Source: Ramlibacter tataouinensis
Lineage (GTDB): Bacteria > Pseudomonadota > Gammaproteobacteria > Burkholderiales > Burkholderiaceae_C
Assembly (NCBI RefSeq): GCF_001580455.1
Contig: NZ_CP010951.1
Coordinates: 2,505,001-2,569,000, forward strand
Reading direction: 5' to 3'
DNA: 64,000 bases
Shown piece by piece: positions 11,291 to 20,768 of this stretch (positions within the stretch are counted from its first letter, which is position 1; each line of letters starts with the position of its first letter). The notes under the pieces are model-generated. The model saw only the letters and a program-made list of their open reading frames with translations, was not told the DNA's origin and ran no database searches. Both the position numbers and the translations under genes were made by a program.

Positions 11291-14200
11291 ATGGAATGCC
11301 AGGCCTGTCACAAGGCGAATCCCGACTCCAACCGCTTCTGCGAGCATTGCGGCGCGTCGTTCGCGCAGAAGTGCCCGGCATGCGGGTTCGACTGCGGACC
11401 GGCCGCGAGATTCTGCGGCGGCTGCGGCAAGCCCTTGCTACGCGCCTATGGCGAGTCGCAGGAAGCCGCGACAGCGCCGCCGGTCGCGGCAGCGCCGCCG
11501 GCGGGCTGGGGCGAGCTGAAGCAAGCCACTGTGCTGTTCGCGGACATCGTCAGTTCCACCGAGCAGATCGCGCAGCTCGATCCGGAGCAGGCGATGGACC
11601 GGCTGAAGCCGGCGGTCACGCTGATGTGCGAAGCCGTGGAGCGCTTCGGCGGCACCATCATGCGCACGCTGGGCGATGGCGTGATGGCCTTGTTCGGTGT
11701 GCCCAAGTCACTCGAAGGCCACGCTACGCTGGCGTGCGAGGCGGCACTGCACATGCAGCAGGCGTTCACCAGCAATCCGCAGGGTCTGAGCATCCGCGTC
11801 GGACTGCACTCGGGCCTGGTCGCCTCCGACCCCTATGCGCCGGATACCGGCAAGGGCGGGGGCGCGCACGGCCTGACCATCCACCTGGCCAGTCGTGTGG
11901 TCGGCGTGGCGCCGCCGGGTGGCGTCACGATCACGCAGGATTGCTACTCGCTGGTGCGCGCCTCGGTGGATGTGGAATCGATCGGGACGCCGCCACTCAA
12001 GGGCATCAGCCATCCGGTCGAAATCTTCCGTCTCGGCGCGCTTAAGCCCGCGTTCGCCAGCGCGAGTTTCCGCCAGGGCAAGCTCACCCCGTTCCGCGGC
12101 CGAGACAAGGAAATGGCGCTGCTGCAACAGGCGCAGCGGCTGACCGAGATGGGCGAGGCGCAGGTGGTCGGCGTGGCCGGCGGCCCCGGCGCCGGCAAGA
12201 GCCGGCTGTGCTACGAATTCGCGCAATGGTGCCGCTCGCGCGGCAAGCCGGTGTTCGAGGTGCGCGCGCAGGTGTACGGCAGCGCCATGCCGCTGCAGCC
12301 GGTGCTGGAGCTGACGCGTGTCTATTTCTTCGGCATCGCGCCGACGGACACGCCGGCGCAGGCGCGCGCGAAGATCGTCCAGCGCACCGCGCAGCTGCCG
12401 GACCGGGCCGACTTCGACGATGCCCTGCTGTTCGAGTTCCTCGGCGTGACCGAGGAGGGCGCCGCGCCCATCGGCCTGCCGCCGAAGACGAGGCGCGCGC
12501 GCCTGCTGGCGATCATGACGGCCCTTGTCAAGCTGTCGGCGCCGTCGGTCGCCGTGATCCTGGTCGAGGACATGCACTGGCTGGACGAAGCCAGCGAGGA
12601 ATTCGTCGCCGCGCTGATCGAGGCCATCACCTCGACCCGCACGCTGGTCGTCCTGAACTACCGCACGTCCTATCGCTCTCCCTGGGCCGCGCGCGACAAC
12701 TTCCGCGAGATCGAAGTCACCGAGCTGAGCGCGGCCGATACCGATGCGATCGTGCGTGAGCTGATCAGCTACCGCCGCGAGTTCCAGGACATCGCGCAGC
12801 TGGTCGCCAAGCGCAGCGGCGGCAATCCCTTCTTCGCCGAGGAACTGGTGCGCGCGATCGCGGAACGCGGCGTCCTGAGCGGCGATCCCGGCCATTTCGG
12901 CAACGGCATCGATTCCGTCGAGCGAGCCCTGCCCGCCACGGTCCAGGCCGTGATCGGCGCCCGCATCGACCGGCTGGGGGAGGTGGAAAAAGCCGTCCTG
13001 CAGATGTGCTCGATCATCGGCAAGGACGTGCCGCTCGCCATCCTGGAAGACGTCGCCGGCCAGGCGCGACCGGCGCTCGACCACGCCATCGAGGGGCTGT
13101 GCATGGCCGAACTGATCCAGCCGCAGCCGGCGGTCGGCGGCCGCCGGTACGTCTTCCGCCATCCGCTGATCCAGGAAGTCGCCTACGGCACGCAGATGCG
13201 AGCCAAGCGCGCCACCATCCACGCCGCCGTGGCGCAGTCGATGGAGCGCTACTACGCGGAACAGATCGAGGAGTTCGCGGCTCTCATTTCCCATCACTTC
13301 GAGGCGGCGGGGCAGGCCCAGCCTGCCGCTCGCTATGCGGCGCGCGCGGCGCGCTGGCTCGGCGCGACCGATCCGGCACGGGCGATCGCGCACTGGCACA
13401 AGGTTCGCAGTCTGGCGTCGCAGGCGGACGGGGGCGAGTCCGAACAGCTGCGGGCGAAGGCGTGCAGCCAGATCTGCCTGCTCGGCTGGCGGGAGGGTTT
13501 GAGCCTGGAGCAGGTCCAGCCCTTCATCGACGAGGCCATGGATCTCGCCGCCCGGCTGGACGATCGGCTGACGCAATTGCTCCTGACGATCGAAGGGCGC
13601 ATGCTGCAGGCCAGCGGCGGGCCCTCGGACTGGTACGTGCAGCGGGTGAACGAAGCGCTGCGGCTGGCGGATCCGCAGGACCACGGCCGGCTGGCGACCT
13701 TGAACGCCGCGCTCGCCCAGGCCTATGGCTGGGCCGGTTTGCTGGACCGCGCCCTGGCCGCGAGCGAGGCGGCGCTTTCGGGGGTCCACCTGATCGACCA
13801 CGCCGACCATGAGTTCATCGGATTCAGCGTGGCGCAGTGGGTGTGGGGCATGCGCGGCCGTGCGCTGCTGCGATCCGGGCGCGCGCAGGAGGCGCAGGAG
13901 TGCTGGGACCGCATGCTGTCCGTGAAGAGCGGCGTCGCCGACCCGACCGTCCACATGATCCGGCACCTCGCGAACGTGGAGTTCGCCTTCTGCGAGGACG
14001 ATGCGCAGCGCGCGCAGCAACATGCAGACGCCCTCGCGCGCCTCGCCCAGCAGCACGCAGTGGCCTATCTGAAGCCGGTGGTGCTCTATTGCCGCGGCGT
14101 GGCCTTGACCATGACCGGCGACTGGGAAGGTGCCGTGGAGGCTTTCGAGCAGGCCCTGCAGCTCGTGCGCCAGGACAACGTGGCCGCAGAGAATGAAACC

Positions 14201-14515
14201 GAAATCCTCGTGAGCCTGGCCGAGACGCACCGCCGCGCCGGCCGGCCCGACCTGGCGCACGTGACGGCCCGCGAGGCACTGGGCATCGCCGAACAGAGGA
14301 CCATGCGCTTGGCGCAGTGCCGCGCCCTGATCACGCTGGGCTCGGCGCTGCTGGATGCCGGCCACGAGGCCCACGTCGCGGCGCGCCTGCTCGAAGATGC
14401 CCAGGCGCTGCTGAAGGAAACCGGGGCCCGGGCCTACGGCAGGCACCTCGAGGCGGCGCTGGCGCGGCTGGACCGGAACGCTCGCCCCGACGCCGTCAGT
14501 TCACCAGCAAAGTGA
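11291..14515 (+). CDS. zinc-ribbon / class III nucleotidyl cyclase / AAA ATPase / TPR protein
   Basis: A 1074-aa multidomain signalling protein. Residues 1-50 form a double zinc ribbon (CxxC pairs CQAC, CEHC, CPAC, CGGC). Residues 75-220 form a class III cyclase domain with metal aspartates Asp85 (FADIVSST) and Asp129 (LGDG). The usual purine-selecting Lys position is Arg (MRTLGDG), and the usual catalytic Asn position is His (TIHLASR), as in many AAA-fused cyclases. An AAA/STAND-like ATPase follows with Walker A GGPGAGKSRL (297-306) and Walker B VILVEDMHWLDE. About 450 residues of TPR-like helices finish it. The ATG at 11291 is preferred over a TTG at 11273. Activity and product are uncertain. 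Confidence 0.88.
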   Translation: MECQACHKANPDSNRFCEHCGASFAQKCPACGFDCGPAARFCGGCGKPLLRAYGESQEAATAPPVAAAPPAGWGELKQATVLFADIVSSTEQIAQLDPEQAMDRLKPAVTLMCEAVERFGGTIMRTLGDGVMALFGVPKSLEGHATLACEAALHMQQAFTSNPQGLSIRVGLHSGLVASDPYAPDTGKGGGAHGLTIHLASRVVGVAPPGGVTITQDCYSLVRASVDVESIGTPPLKGISHPVEIFRLGALKPAFASASFRQGKLTPFRGRDKEMALLQQAQRLTEMGEAQVVGVAGGPGAGKSRLCYEFAQWCRSRGKPVFEVRAQVYGSAMPLQPVLELTRVYFFGIAPTDTPAQARAKIVQRTAQLPDRADFDDALLFEFLGVTEEGAAPIGLPPKTRRARLLAIMTALVKLSAPSVAVILVEDMHWLDEASEEFVAALIEAITSTRTLVVLNYRTSYRSPWAARDNFREIEVTELSAADTDAIVRELISYRREFQDIAQLVAKRSGGNPFFAEELVRAIAERGVLSGDPGHFGNGIDSVERALPATVQAVIGARIDRLGEVEKAVLQMCSIIGKDVPLAILEDVAGQARPALDHAIEGLCMAELIQPQPAVGGRRYVFRHPLIQEVAYGTQMRAKRATIHAAVAQSMERYYAEQIEEFAALISHHFEAAGQAQPAARYAARAARWLGATDPARAIAHWHKVRSLASQADGGESEQLRAKACSQICLLGWREGLSLEQVQPFIDEAMDLAARLDDRLTQLLLTIEGRMLQASGGPSDWYVQRVNEALRLADPQDHGRLATLNAALAQAYGWAGLLDRALAASEAALSGVHLIDHADHEFIGFSVAQWVWGMRGRALLRSGRAQEAQECWDRMLSVKSGVADPTVHMIRHLANVEFAFCEDDAQRAQQHADALARLAQQHAVAYLKPVVLYCRGVALTMTGDWEGAVEAFEQALQLVRQDNVAAENETEILVSLAETHRRAGRPDLAHVTAREALGIAEQRTMRLAQCRALITLGSALLDAGHEAHVAARLLEDAQALLKETGARAYGRHLEAALARLDRNARPDAVSSPAK

Positions 14516-15122
14516 ACTCCGACAGGCCCGGCACCGGCGCCACCCGCACCGCGCGTCCCGGCAACTGCTCGCAGAACCGGACCCATGGTTCCGGTTCGGT
14601 GCAATAAAGCTCGGGCACGCTCCGCGTCGCGACGGTCGGCAGCATGAAGTTGGCCCCGAAGCCCCCGGCGCTGTGCCGGTGCATGTCCGTGAGGACCTCC
14701 CGGACATGCTGTTCCCAATCGGCGGCGGGATGCGACAGCTTCACGTTGAAGATCCCGCTGGCGATGCTGTAGTCCGCCACGCGCGGGCAGCTGGCGCCCA
14801 CGGCGAACCGTGTGCGCGGGCGCTTCGCCCAGCGCGTGCGCGCGGTACGGACCATGGCCGGCGCCACGTCGATGCCCAGGTAGTCGATCGGCGCCGCGGG
14901 GAGCAGGTGATCGATGACCTCGAGGGCCGCCCCCCAGCCGCAGCCGAGGTCATTGAGGCGGGCGCCGGCACCCAGGTCGCCCGCTTCGAGCAACGTCAGC
15001 AGCCGCGCATGAACCGAGGACAGGGTCGGCCAATCGATGCCCAAGGCCGTCGCGCCGAACGCCAGGACCTTCCTGTCGTAGTGGCGCGCGATGTCGGCGA
15101 GCCGACCCTGCGCGGCGGTCAC
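14496..15122 (-). CDS. class I SAM-dependent methyltransferase
   Basis: A 208-aa protein with motif I DLGCGWGAALE (residues 58-68), an acidic loop after beta-2 (DYLGIDVA) and FNVKLSHPAADW in the central part. These are typical of small Rossmann-fold methyltransferases; the substrate cannot be deduced. It starts at a GTG whose bases overlap the stop of the upstream unknown gene (GTGA at 15122-15119), so the two are coupled. Its 3' end overlaps the convergent cyclase gene by 20 nt. The last 40 residues are the least typical part. Confidence 0.82.
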   Translation of the reverse strand: MTAAQGRLADIARHYDRKVLAFGATALGIDWPTLSSVHARLLTLLEAGDLGAGARLNDLGCGWGAALEVIDHLLPAAPIDYLGIDVAPAMVRTARTRWAKRPRTRFAVGASCPRVADYSIASGIFNVKLSHPAADWEQHVREVLTDMHRHSAGGFGANFMLPTVATRSVPELYCTEPEPWVRFCEQLPGRAVRVAPVPGLSEFTLLVN

Positions 15123-15640
15123 TTCGCCTTGGCTTTTGCCTTCGGCTTGGCCTTCGCTGCCGGCTTGCCATCGTCCGCGCCGAGCGGCAGCGAGACGACC
15201 ATGTAGTCCTGCTTCATGTAGAAGAGCGGCCGGGCGGCGCCGGTGATCAGCACGCGGTTGCCGCCGTCGGCGCCATTCATGTCGTGCAGTTCGAAATACA
15301 CCGGCAGCGGCTTCTTGGCGGCAAGGTTCTGGACTAGTGACTTCACGATCGCCTGGTCGCCATTCAGGCCGCTGAGGTTCGACTTGGCGCGGCGCAGGCT
15401 GCGCAGGTAGCCATGGAAGCGTTCCTTGACTTCCTGGTGGTTCTGGCCGGCCAGGTTCAGCGCTGCGATGCTGGACTCGAACGAGCGGCCCTCCTTGAAG
15501 ATGCCGAACTCGCTCTGCAGCTTGATCATCTCCGCCAGTCCATGCTGCTTGCTCTTGCCCAGATTGGGCGCGAAGCGCAGGTTGAGTTGTTCTTGCAGAT
15601 GTCCGACGAAGACATCGTGCTCTTTCATGAAAGCGCCCAT
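15119..15640 (-). CDS. conserved hypothetical protein with Lys/Ala-rich tail
   Basis: A 173-aa soluble protein not recognised as a known family. No signal peptide or membrane segment is visible. The N-terminal half is probably helical (HDVFVGHLQEQLNLRF and KQHGLAEMIKLQSEFGIF), then LRSLRRAKSNLSGLNGDQ and a beta-rich part with FELHDMNGADGG. The last 15 residues are a KAKPKAKAKAK tail that could bind nucleic acid or acidic surfaces. The start at 15640 has an excellent AGGAGGAGG just upstream; a start further upstream would skip it. The stop overlaps the methyltransferase start, so it may work with that enzyme, perhaps as substrate or partner (inference). Confidence 0.75.
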   Translation of the reverse strand: MGAFMKEHDVFVGHLQEQLNLRFAPNLGKSKQHGLAEMIKLQSEFGIFKEGRSFESSIAALNLAGQNHQEVKERFHGYLRSLRRAKSNLSGLNGDQAIVKSLVQNLAAKKPLPVYFELHDMNGADGGNRVLITGAARPLFYMKQDYMVVSLPLGADDGKPAAKAKPKAKAKAK

Positions 15641-15761
15641 GACCCCTCCTCCTAAAGGTGACGTTACAGATGTAACGCTCACGTCGAGTGTAGCGGAGCC
15701 CTGTCGAGTTTGAAAAGCAGTGTGGCGCCTCCCGTGCTCCGGCGATTGCGGAAGCGCGTCG

Positions 15762-16898
15762 TCAGCGCTTGGCCGGATCCAGCACCCCGCGCCGCATCTG
15801 GTCCAGCTCCATGGTTTCGAACAGCGCCTTGAAGTTGCCCTCGCCGAAGCCTTCGTTGCCCTTGCGCTGGATGAACTCGAAGAAGATCGGGCCCAACTGG
15901 TTCTCGCTGAAGATCTGCAGCAGCAGGTCGCCCGGCCGCCCGTCCACCAGGATGTGGCGCTGCCGGAGTCCTTCGATGTCCTCCTCCATCCCGGGAATGC
16001 GCCTGGGCAGCAGTTCGTAGTAGGTCTCGCTGGTGGTGAGCAGCTTCACGCCGGCCATCTGCAGCGAATCCACCGCGTGATGCAGGTCGATGGCGCCCAG
16101 CGCGATGTGCTGGATGCCTTCGCCGCGGTACAACTCCAGGTACTCCTGGATCTGGCCGGCCTTGTCCTTGCCTTCCTCGTTGATCGGGATGCGGATCTTG
16201 CCGCAGGGGCTGGTCATGGCCTTGCTCTTCACGCCCGTCGCCTGGCCCTCGATGTCGAAATAGCGGACCTCCCGGAAGTTGAAAAAGCGCTCGTAGAACT
16301 CGGCCCACTCCTGCATGCGGCCGCGATGCACGTTGTGCGTCAGGTGGTCGATGTACGTCAGGCCGTAGCCCGCGGGATTCAGCGCTTCATGCGAATCGAT
16401 GCCGGGCAGGGGCTCGAAATCGACGTCGTAGAAGCCAATGTTGCCGATGTCGCCTTCCTTGGCGCCGTTCTTGCCGCGCCAGCGGTCCACCAGGTAGATC
16501 AGGCTGTCGCCGATGCCCTTGATCGCCGGGATATTCAGCTCGCCGGGGCCGGCCTGCCCGGCGTAACCCCAGGCGCCCAGCGAGATCGCGCGTTCATAGG
16601 CGGACTTGGCGTCGCGTACGCGAAAGGCAATGGCGCAGATGCTGGGACCGTGCTGGCGCGCAAAGCGCTGCGCGAAGGAGTCCGGCTCGGCGTTGATGAT
16701 GAAGTTGATGCCGCCTTGGCGATACAGGATCACGTTCTTGTGGCGGTGGCGCGCGATGGGCCGAAAACCCATGCGCTGGAACAGCTGTCCCATGGCTTCC
16801 GGATCGGGGGCCGCGTACTCGATGAATTCGAAGCCGTCGGTGCCCATGGGGTTGTCCCAGGCGGCGGCTTGGGCGGCTTCGGGAAGGGATGGGGTCAT
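15762..16898 (-). CDS. hppD: 4-hydroxyphenylpyruvate dioxygenase
   Basis: Converts 4-hydroxyphenylpyruvate to homogentisate in tyrosine catabolism, using Fe(II) and O2. The 378-aa protein is of normal length. The 2-His-1-Glu ligand set is present: His185 in TYIDHLTHNV, His264 in GIQHIALG and Glu341 in FFEFIQRKG. The conserved C-terminal GFGEGNFKALFE segment is intact. Two starts are possible: ATG at 16913 and ATG at 16898. The second has GGAGA at a proper distance and is chosen. It is divergent from an Lrp/AsnC regulator, a common arrangement in which the regulator responds to an aromatic or branched amino acid. Homogentisate dioxygenase is not in the window. Confidence 0.95.
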   Translation of the reverse strand: MTPSLPEAAQAAAWDNPMGTDGFEFIEYAAPDPEAMGQLFQRMGFRPIARHRHKNVILYRQGGINFIINAEPDSFAQRFARQHGPSICAIAFRVRDAKSAYERAISLGAWGYAGQAGPGELNIPAIKGIGDSLIYLVDRWRGKNGAKEGDIGNIGFYDVDFEPLPGIDSHEALNPAGYGLTYIDHLTHNVHRGRMQEWAEFYERFFNFREVRYFDIEGQATGVKSKAMTSPCGKIRIPINEEGKDKAGQIQEYLELYRGEGIQHIALGAIDLHHAVDSLQMAGVKLLTTSETYYELLPRRIPGMEEDIEGLRQRHILVDGRPGDLLLQIFSENQLGPIFFEFIQRKGNEGFGEGNFKALFETMELDQMRRGVLDPAKR

Positions 16899-17003
16899 GC
16901 TGGTCTCCGGCATTTTCTTTGGCCAAGCACTTTAGGCCCGGCGGCGGGCAGTTTTCCCGCGAATCAGGCGCTAAATCGATGAGTCGCGCAATAATCCTGC
17001 GCC

Positions 17004-17492
17004 ATGAACTCCGAGGAAACACTAGACAGGCTCGACAAGGCAATTCTGCGCCGACTGCAGGAGAATGGACGCGAAACCTACGACCTGATCGGCGCGGCAG
17101 TGGGCCTGTCGGCCAGCGCCGTCCTGCGCCGGGTCAAGCGGCTGGAAGAAGCCGGCGTCATCGAGCGCTACGTGGCCCTGGTCAGGCCCGAAGCCGTGGG
17201 CCTGGGCCTGACCGCCTACCTGAACGTGCGCCTGGAAAAGCACACCGAAAGCCACAAGCGCAATCCGATGGACCTGTTCCGCGCCAGCGTCCAGACCTGG
17301 CCCGAGGTGGTCGAATGCGTGGCCCTGACCGGGGACATGGACTACCTGCTGCGCGTGGTGGTGGAAGACATGGCGCACTACAGCCGGTTCATCATGGACA
17401 CCCTGCTCAAGCACCCCTCGGTGCAGGACTGCAAGACCAGCTTCGTGCTCGACCGGGTCAAAGCCACCACAGCCATGCCCTTGCTTACGTAG
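17004..17492 (+). CDS. Lrp/AsnC family transcriptional regulator
   Basis: A 162-aa protein with an N-terminal winged HTH (LDKAILRRLQENGRETYDLI, then GLSASAVLRRVKRLEEAGVI) and a C-terminal RAM ligand-binding/oligomerisation domain (VECVALTGDMDYLLRVVVED). It starts about 105 nt from hppD on the opposite strand, so it very probably controls hppD and itself from the shared region in response to an amino acid such as tyrosine or phenylalanine. That target is inferred from position. The ATG at 17004 is the only reasonable start. Confidence 0.92.
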   Translation: MNSEETLDRLDKAILRRLQENGRETYDLIGAAVGLSASAVLRRVKRLEEAGVIERYVALVRPEAVGLGLTAYLNVRLEKHTESHKRNPMDLFRASVQTWPEVVECVALTGDMDYLLRVVVEDMAHYSRFIMDTLLKHPSVQDCKTSFVLDRVKATTAMPLLT

Positions 17493-17522
17493 AAGCACGG
17501 ATGAGCTGTAACAGTTGATCTT

Positions 17523-17539
17523 TAGGGGTGCAGCCCCTA
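17523..17539. other. small inverted repeat TAGGGG/CCCCTA
   Basis: A 6-bp stem with a 5-nt loop lies between the Lrp-type gene and the acetyltransferase gene, 25 nt before the latter's ATG. There is no T-run. It could be an operator, a weak transcription end or an RNA hairpin that affects translation. Its role is not known. Confidence 0.4.
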
Positions 17540-17563
17540 GTAGAAACCCGTATATTGATCGGC

Positions 17564-18220
17564 ATGACTGATCTACAGGCCCACAAGCCCTCGCTGGTGG
17601 TGGTGCCGATCCGATCGCTCGGACCCGGCCATCGCACGCGGATTGCCTCGCACCTGAAGGCGCTGGACGATGAAGACCGCTACCTGCGGTTCGGCTTTGC
17701 CGCAAATGACGAGCAGATCGACCGCTATGTCCACGGGCTGGACTTCGAGCGCGACGACATCTTCGGTGTCTACAACCGCAAGCTCGAGCTGATCGCGGTG
17801 GCGCACCTGGCGTTCTCGCAGGATGCCTCCATGCTCAATTGCGCCGAGTTCGGCGTATCCGTGCTGAAGAAGGCGCGCGGCCGCGGGCTGGGCGCGCGGC
17901 TGTGGGATCGGGCCGTGATGCACGCCCGCAACGAGGGCGTGGACCTGATCTTTATCCATGCGCTCAGCGAGAACACGGCCATGCTGAAGATCGCCCGCAA
18001 CGCCGGCGCCAGGCTGGAGCGCGAGGGCTCGGAAACCGACGCCTACCTGCGGCTGCCGCCGGCCAACCTCGACAGCCGAATCGCCGAGCTGGTGGAGGAG
18101 CAGATGGCGCAAACCGACTACCGCCTCAAGCTTCAGGCCCGGAATTTCCGGGAGTTCCTGGCCGGCGTGATGGAGGTCCGTGAAGGCGTGCGCGCGGCCC
18201 GGCACAAGTCGGCGAGCTGA
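17564..18220 (+). CDS. GNAT family N-acetyltransferase
   Basis: A 218-aa protein with a GNAT core: EFGVSVLKKARGRGLGARLW carries the acetyl-CoA pyrophosphate motif (Q/R-x-x-G-x-G/A as RGRGLGARL), followed by the FIHALSENTAMLKIARNAGA segment that forms the last helix and strand. The N-terminal arm (LGPGHRTRIASHLKALDDED, YLRFGF) matches a proteobacterial subgroup often found beside membrane or stress genes. The substrate is unknown. A GTG at 17528 opens the frame further upstream, but the ATG at 17564 fits the conserved N-terminus better. A small inverted repeat lies just upstream. Confidence 0.85.
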   Translation: MTDLQAHKPSLVVVPIRSLGPGHRTRIASHLKALDDEDRYLRFGFAANDEQIDRYVHGLDFERDDIFGVYNRKLELIAVAHLAFSQDASMLNCAEFGVSVLKKARGRGLGARLWDRAVMHARNEGVDLIFIHALSENTAMLKIARNAGARLEREGSETDAYLRLPPANLDSRIAELVEEQMAQTDYRLKLQARNFREFLAGVMEVREGVRAARHKSAS

Positions 18221-18311
18221 AGCGAAAAGTTCGCGCCGGCCGACAGGCGGGCGCCCCCCTTTGGGCTATCCTAGCGGTCCCTGAACGACCGCACGTCCTG
18301 CACACCCGTCT

Positions 18312-19190
18312 GTGTCCGACCCGCACCCTGCGCGCGCTTCCGCGGACAAGGAAGACAAGCGCACTTTCCTCCAGAAGATCGCCGAGTTCATCCACCCGGG
18401 ACCGGATTCCAAGGCCGAGCTGATCGAAACGCTCGCCGACGCCGAGGACAACGACATCATTGGCGCCGAGTCGCGCGTCATGCTCGAAGGGGTGATCCGC
18501 ATGGCGGACCTCAGCGCCGGCGACGTGATGGTGGCCGCGCCGCGCATGGACCTGATCGACATCGATTCGCCGCTGGACGAGATCCTGGGCGTGGTGATCG
18601 ACACCGCGCACTCGCGCTTCCCGGTCTACGAGGACAACCGCGAAAACATCATCGGCATCCTGCTGGCCAAGGACTTGCTCAAGCTGCGGCGGGCCCCGGA
18701 GCTGAACATCCGTGCGCTGCTGCGGCCGGCCGTCTTCATTCCCGAGAGCAAGGGCCTGAATGACCTGCTGCGCGAGTTCCGGGGCAACCGCAACCACCTG
18801 GCGATCGTGATCGACGAGTTCGGCCGGGTGGCCGGGCTGGTGACCATCGAGGACGTGCTCGAGCAGATCGTCGGCGAGATCGAGGACGAGTTCGACATCG
18901 AGCAGGACGAGGGCGACATCTTCGGCCTGGCGGACCGCACCTACCGCGTGAGCGGCAACACCTCGGTCGAGCGGGTGGCGGAGGCCTTCGGCGTGCGGAT
19001 CGAGCCCGGCGACGACGGCAACGATTTCGACACCATCGGCGGCCTCATTGCTCATGAAATGGGGTACGTCCCCAAGCGCGGCGAGCACCATGTGCTGGCC
19101 GGCCTGAACTTCGCCGTGCTCCACACCAAGGGCGGGGCCGTGCGCTGGTTCAAGGTGTGGCCGGTGGCCGGCGAAGAGCGTGCGGCCTAG
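18312..19190 (+). CDS. corC: CorC/YbeX-type CBS domain protein
   Basis: A 292-aa cytoplasmic protein. It has an N-terminal helical lead, two CBS domains (about 70-190, with VMVAAPRMDLIDID and HLAIVIDEFGRVAGLVTIED) and a CorC_HlyC C-terminal domain (TIGGLIAHEMGYVPKRGE). Members are linked to magnesium/cobalt efflux and envelope stress. The start is GTG at 18312. It overlaps lnt by 11 nt; the corC-lnt pair is conserved in proteobacteria (ybeX-lnt), which supports the call and indicates one transcript. Confidence 0.93.
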   Translation: MSDPHPARASADKEDKRTFLQKIAEFIHPGPDSKAELIETLADAEDNDIIGAESRVMLEGVIRMADLSAGDVMVAAPRMDLIDIDSPLDEILGVVIDTAHSRFPVYEDNRENIIGILLAKDLLKLRRAPELNIRALLRPAVFIPESKGLNDLLREFRGNRNHLAIVIDEFGRVAGLVTIEDVLEQIVGEIEDEFDIEQDEGDIFGLADRTYRVSGNTSVERVAEAFGVRIEPGDDGNDFDTIGGLIAHEMGYVPKRGEHHVLAGLNFAVLHTKGGAVRWFKVWPVAGEERAA

Positions 19191-20742
19191 GGCACGCGGC
19201 TTGGGCCCGTTGCCGTTGATCCTCGCGCCGCTGGCCGGCATCGCCCAGGCGATGTCCATGGCGTCCCCCTGGAACGGGCAGCCGCAGTGGTGGCTGCAGC
19301 TCGCTTCGCTGGCGGTCCTGTTCGGCCTGCTCGAGCGCGCCGCGTCGTGGAAAACGGCGGCCGCCGCCGGCTGGGCCTTTGCCATCGCCTGGCTGGCCGG
19401 CACCTTCTGGTGGCTCTTCATCTCGATGCACGTGTACGGCGGCCTGAACCCGGTGCTGGCGGCGGTCGCGGTGCTGGCGCTGGCGGCATTCCTCGGCCTG
19501 TACTACGCGGCGGCTTGCGGCCTGGCCGCGCTGATGCACGGGCGCAGTGCGGTCGTGCGTGCCCTCGGCTTGGCCGGAGCCTGGCTGGTGGCGGAGCTGC
19601 TGCGCGGCACCTGGTTCACCGGCTTCCCCTGGGGCGCGGGCGGCTACGCGCACGTGGACGGGCCGCTGGCCGTTTTCGCGCCGCAGCTGGGGGTCTACGG
19701 CATCGGCTTCGTCGCTAGCCTGATCGCCTTCGTGCTGTGCGCCCTGCTGCAGCCGGCCGTGCGCCGCTCGTGGAAGGCCTGGCTGGCGGCGGCCGGCGCC
19801 GCCGCGCTGCTTGCCGCCTGCAACATGGCGGTGTCGCACGATGAGGGTCCGGCGCGGCCGCCCCTGTCCGTGGCGCTCCTGCAGGGCAACATCCCGCAGG
19901 ACGAGAAGTTCGAGCCCGGGACCGGCGTGGCGCTGGCGCTGGATTGGTACCGGCGCCAGCTGGATGCCAGCCAGTCCTCGCTGACGGTGACGCCGGAGAC
20001 CGCGGTGCCGATGTTGCCCCAGCAGTTGCCCATGGGCTACTACGACGCCATGGCGGCCAAGTTCGCGCGCACCAGCCAGGCGGCGCTGATCGGCATCCCG
20101 CTCGGCAGCTTTCAGGAGGGCTATACCAACTCGGTGATCGGGCTGGCGCCCGGCACGGCCGCGGCCGCGCCCTACCGCTACGACAAGCACCACCTGGTGC
20201 CCTTCGGCGAGTTCATCCCGCCGCTGTTCAAGTGGTTCGTGCGCCTGATGAACATCCCGTTGGGCGATTTCAACCGCGGCGCGCTGCCGCAGCCGCCCTT
20301 CGCCTGGGCGGGCGAGCGGCTGGCGCCCAACATCTGCTACGAAGACCTGTTCGGCGAGGAACTGGGGGCGGGCTTTCGCGACGCCGCGCGCGCGCCCACC
20401 ATCCTGGTGAACGTGAGCAACATCGGCTGGTTCGGCGATACCGTGGCGATCGACCAGCACCTGCAGATCAGCCGCATGCGCGCGCTGGAGCTCGAACGGC
20501 CGATGATCCGCGCCACCAACACCGGCGCCACCGTCATCGTCGATCACCGCGGCCGCGTCACGCACCAGCTTGCGCGCCATACGCGCGGCGTGCTGGTGGG
20601 CGAGGTGCAGGGCCGCACCGGCATCACCCCGTTTGCCTGGTGGGTGTCGCGCTTCGGGCTGTGGCCCTTGTGGATCACTGGCGTCGCGCTGACCGGGGTA
20701 GCGCTGGCAGCGGGGGGGCGCCGGCCGCGCGCCCGACCGTAA
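19180..20742 (+). CDS. lnt: apolipoprotein N-acyltransferase
   Basis: Transfers the third acyl chain to the N-terminal cysteine of lipoproteins in the inner membrane. The 520-aa protein has about six hydrophobic segments in the first 230 residues, then a periplasmic nitrilase-like domain. The catalytic triad is visible: Glu273 in TPETAVP, Lys336 in [12 protein letters not shown] and Cys386 in [10 protein letters not shown] last membrane helix is near the C-terminus. The start is GTG at 19180, inside the end of corC. glyQ follows 26 nt downstream. Confidence 0.95.
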   Translation: MRPRARGLGPLPLILAPLAGIAQAMSMASPWNGQPQWWLQLASLAVLFGLLERAASWKTAAAAGWAFAIAWLAGTFWWLFISMHVYGGLNPVLAAVAVLALAAFLGLYYAAACGLAALMHGRSAVVRALGLAGAWLVAELLRGTWFTGFPWGAGGYAHVDGPLAVFAPQLGVYGIGFVASLIAFVLCALLQPAVRRSWKAWLAAAGAAALLAACNMAVSHDEGPARPPLSVALLQGNIPQDEKFEPGTGVALALDWYRRQLDASQSSLTVTPETAVPMLPQQLPMGYYDAMAAKFARTSQAALIGIPLGSFQEGYTNSVIGLAPGTAAAAPYRYDKHHLVPFGEFIPPLFKWFVRLMNIPLGDFNRGALPQPPFAWAGERLAPNICYEDLFGEELGAGFRDAARAPTILVNVSNIGWFGDTVAIDQHLQISRMRALELERPMIRATNTGATVIVDHRGRVTHQLARHTRGVLVGEVQGRTGITPFAWWVSRFGLWPLWITGVALTGVALAAGGRRPRARP

Positions 20743-20768
20743 AATCAGCGGTTTCCCCTCGTGCGCCG

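Noticed and set aside
11708..14446. 912-codon open frame on the minus strand across the cyclase gene
   Set aside because: It is antisense to conserved cyclase, AAA and TPR sequence, has no recognisable domain and no ribosome site.
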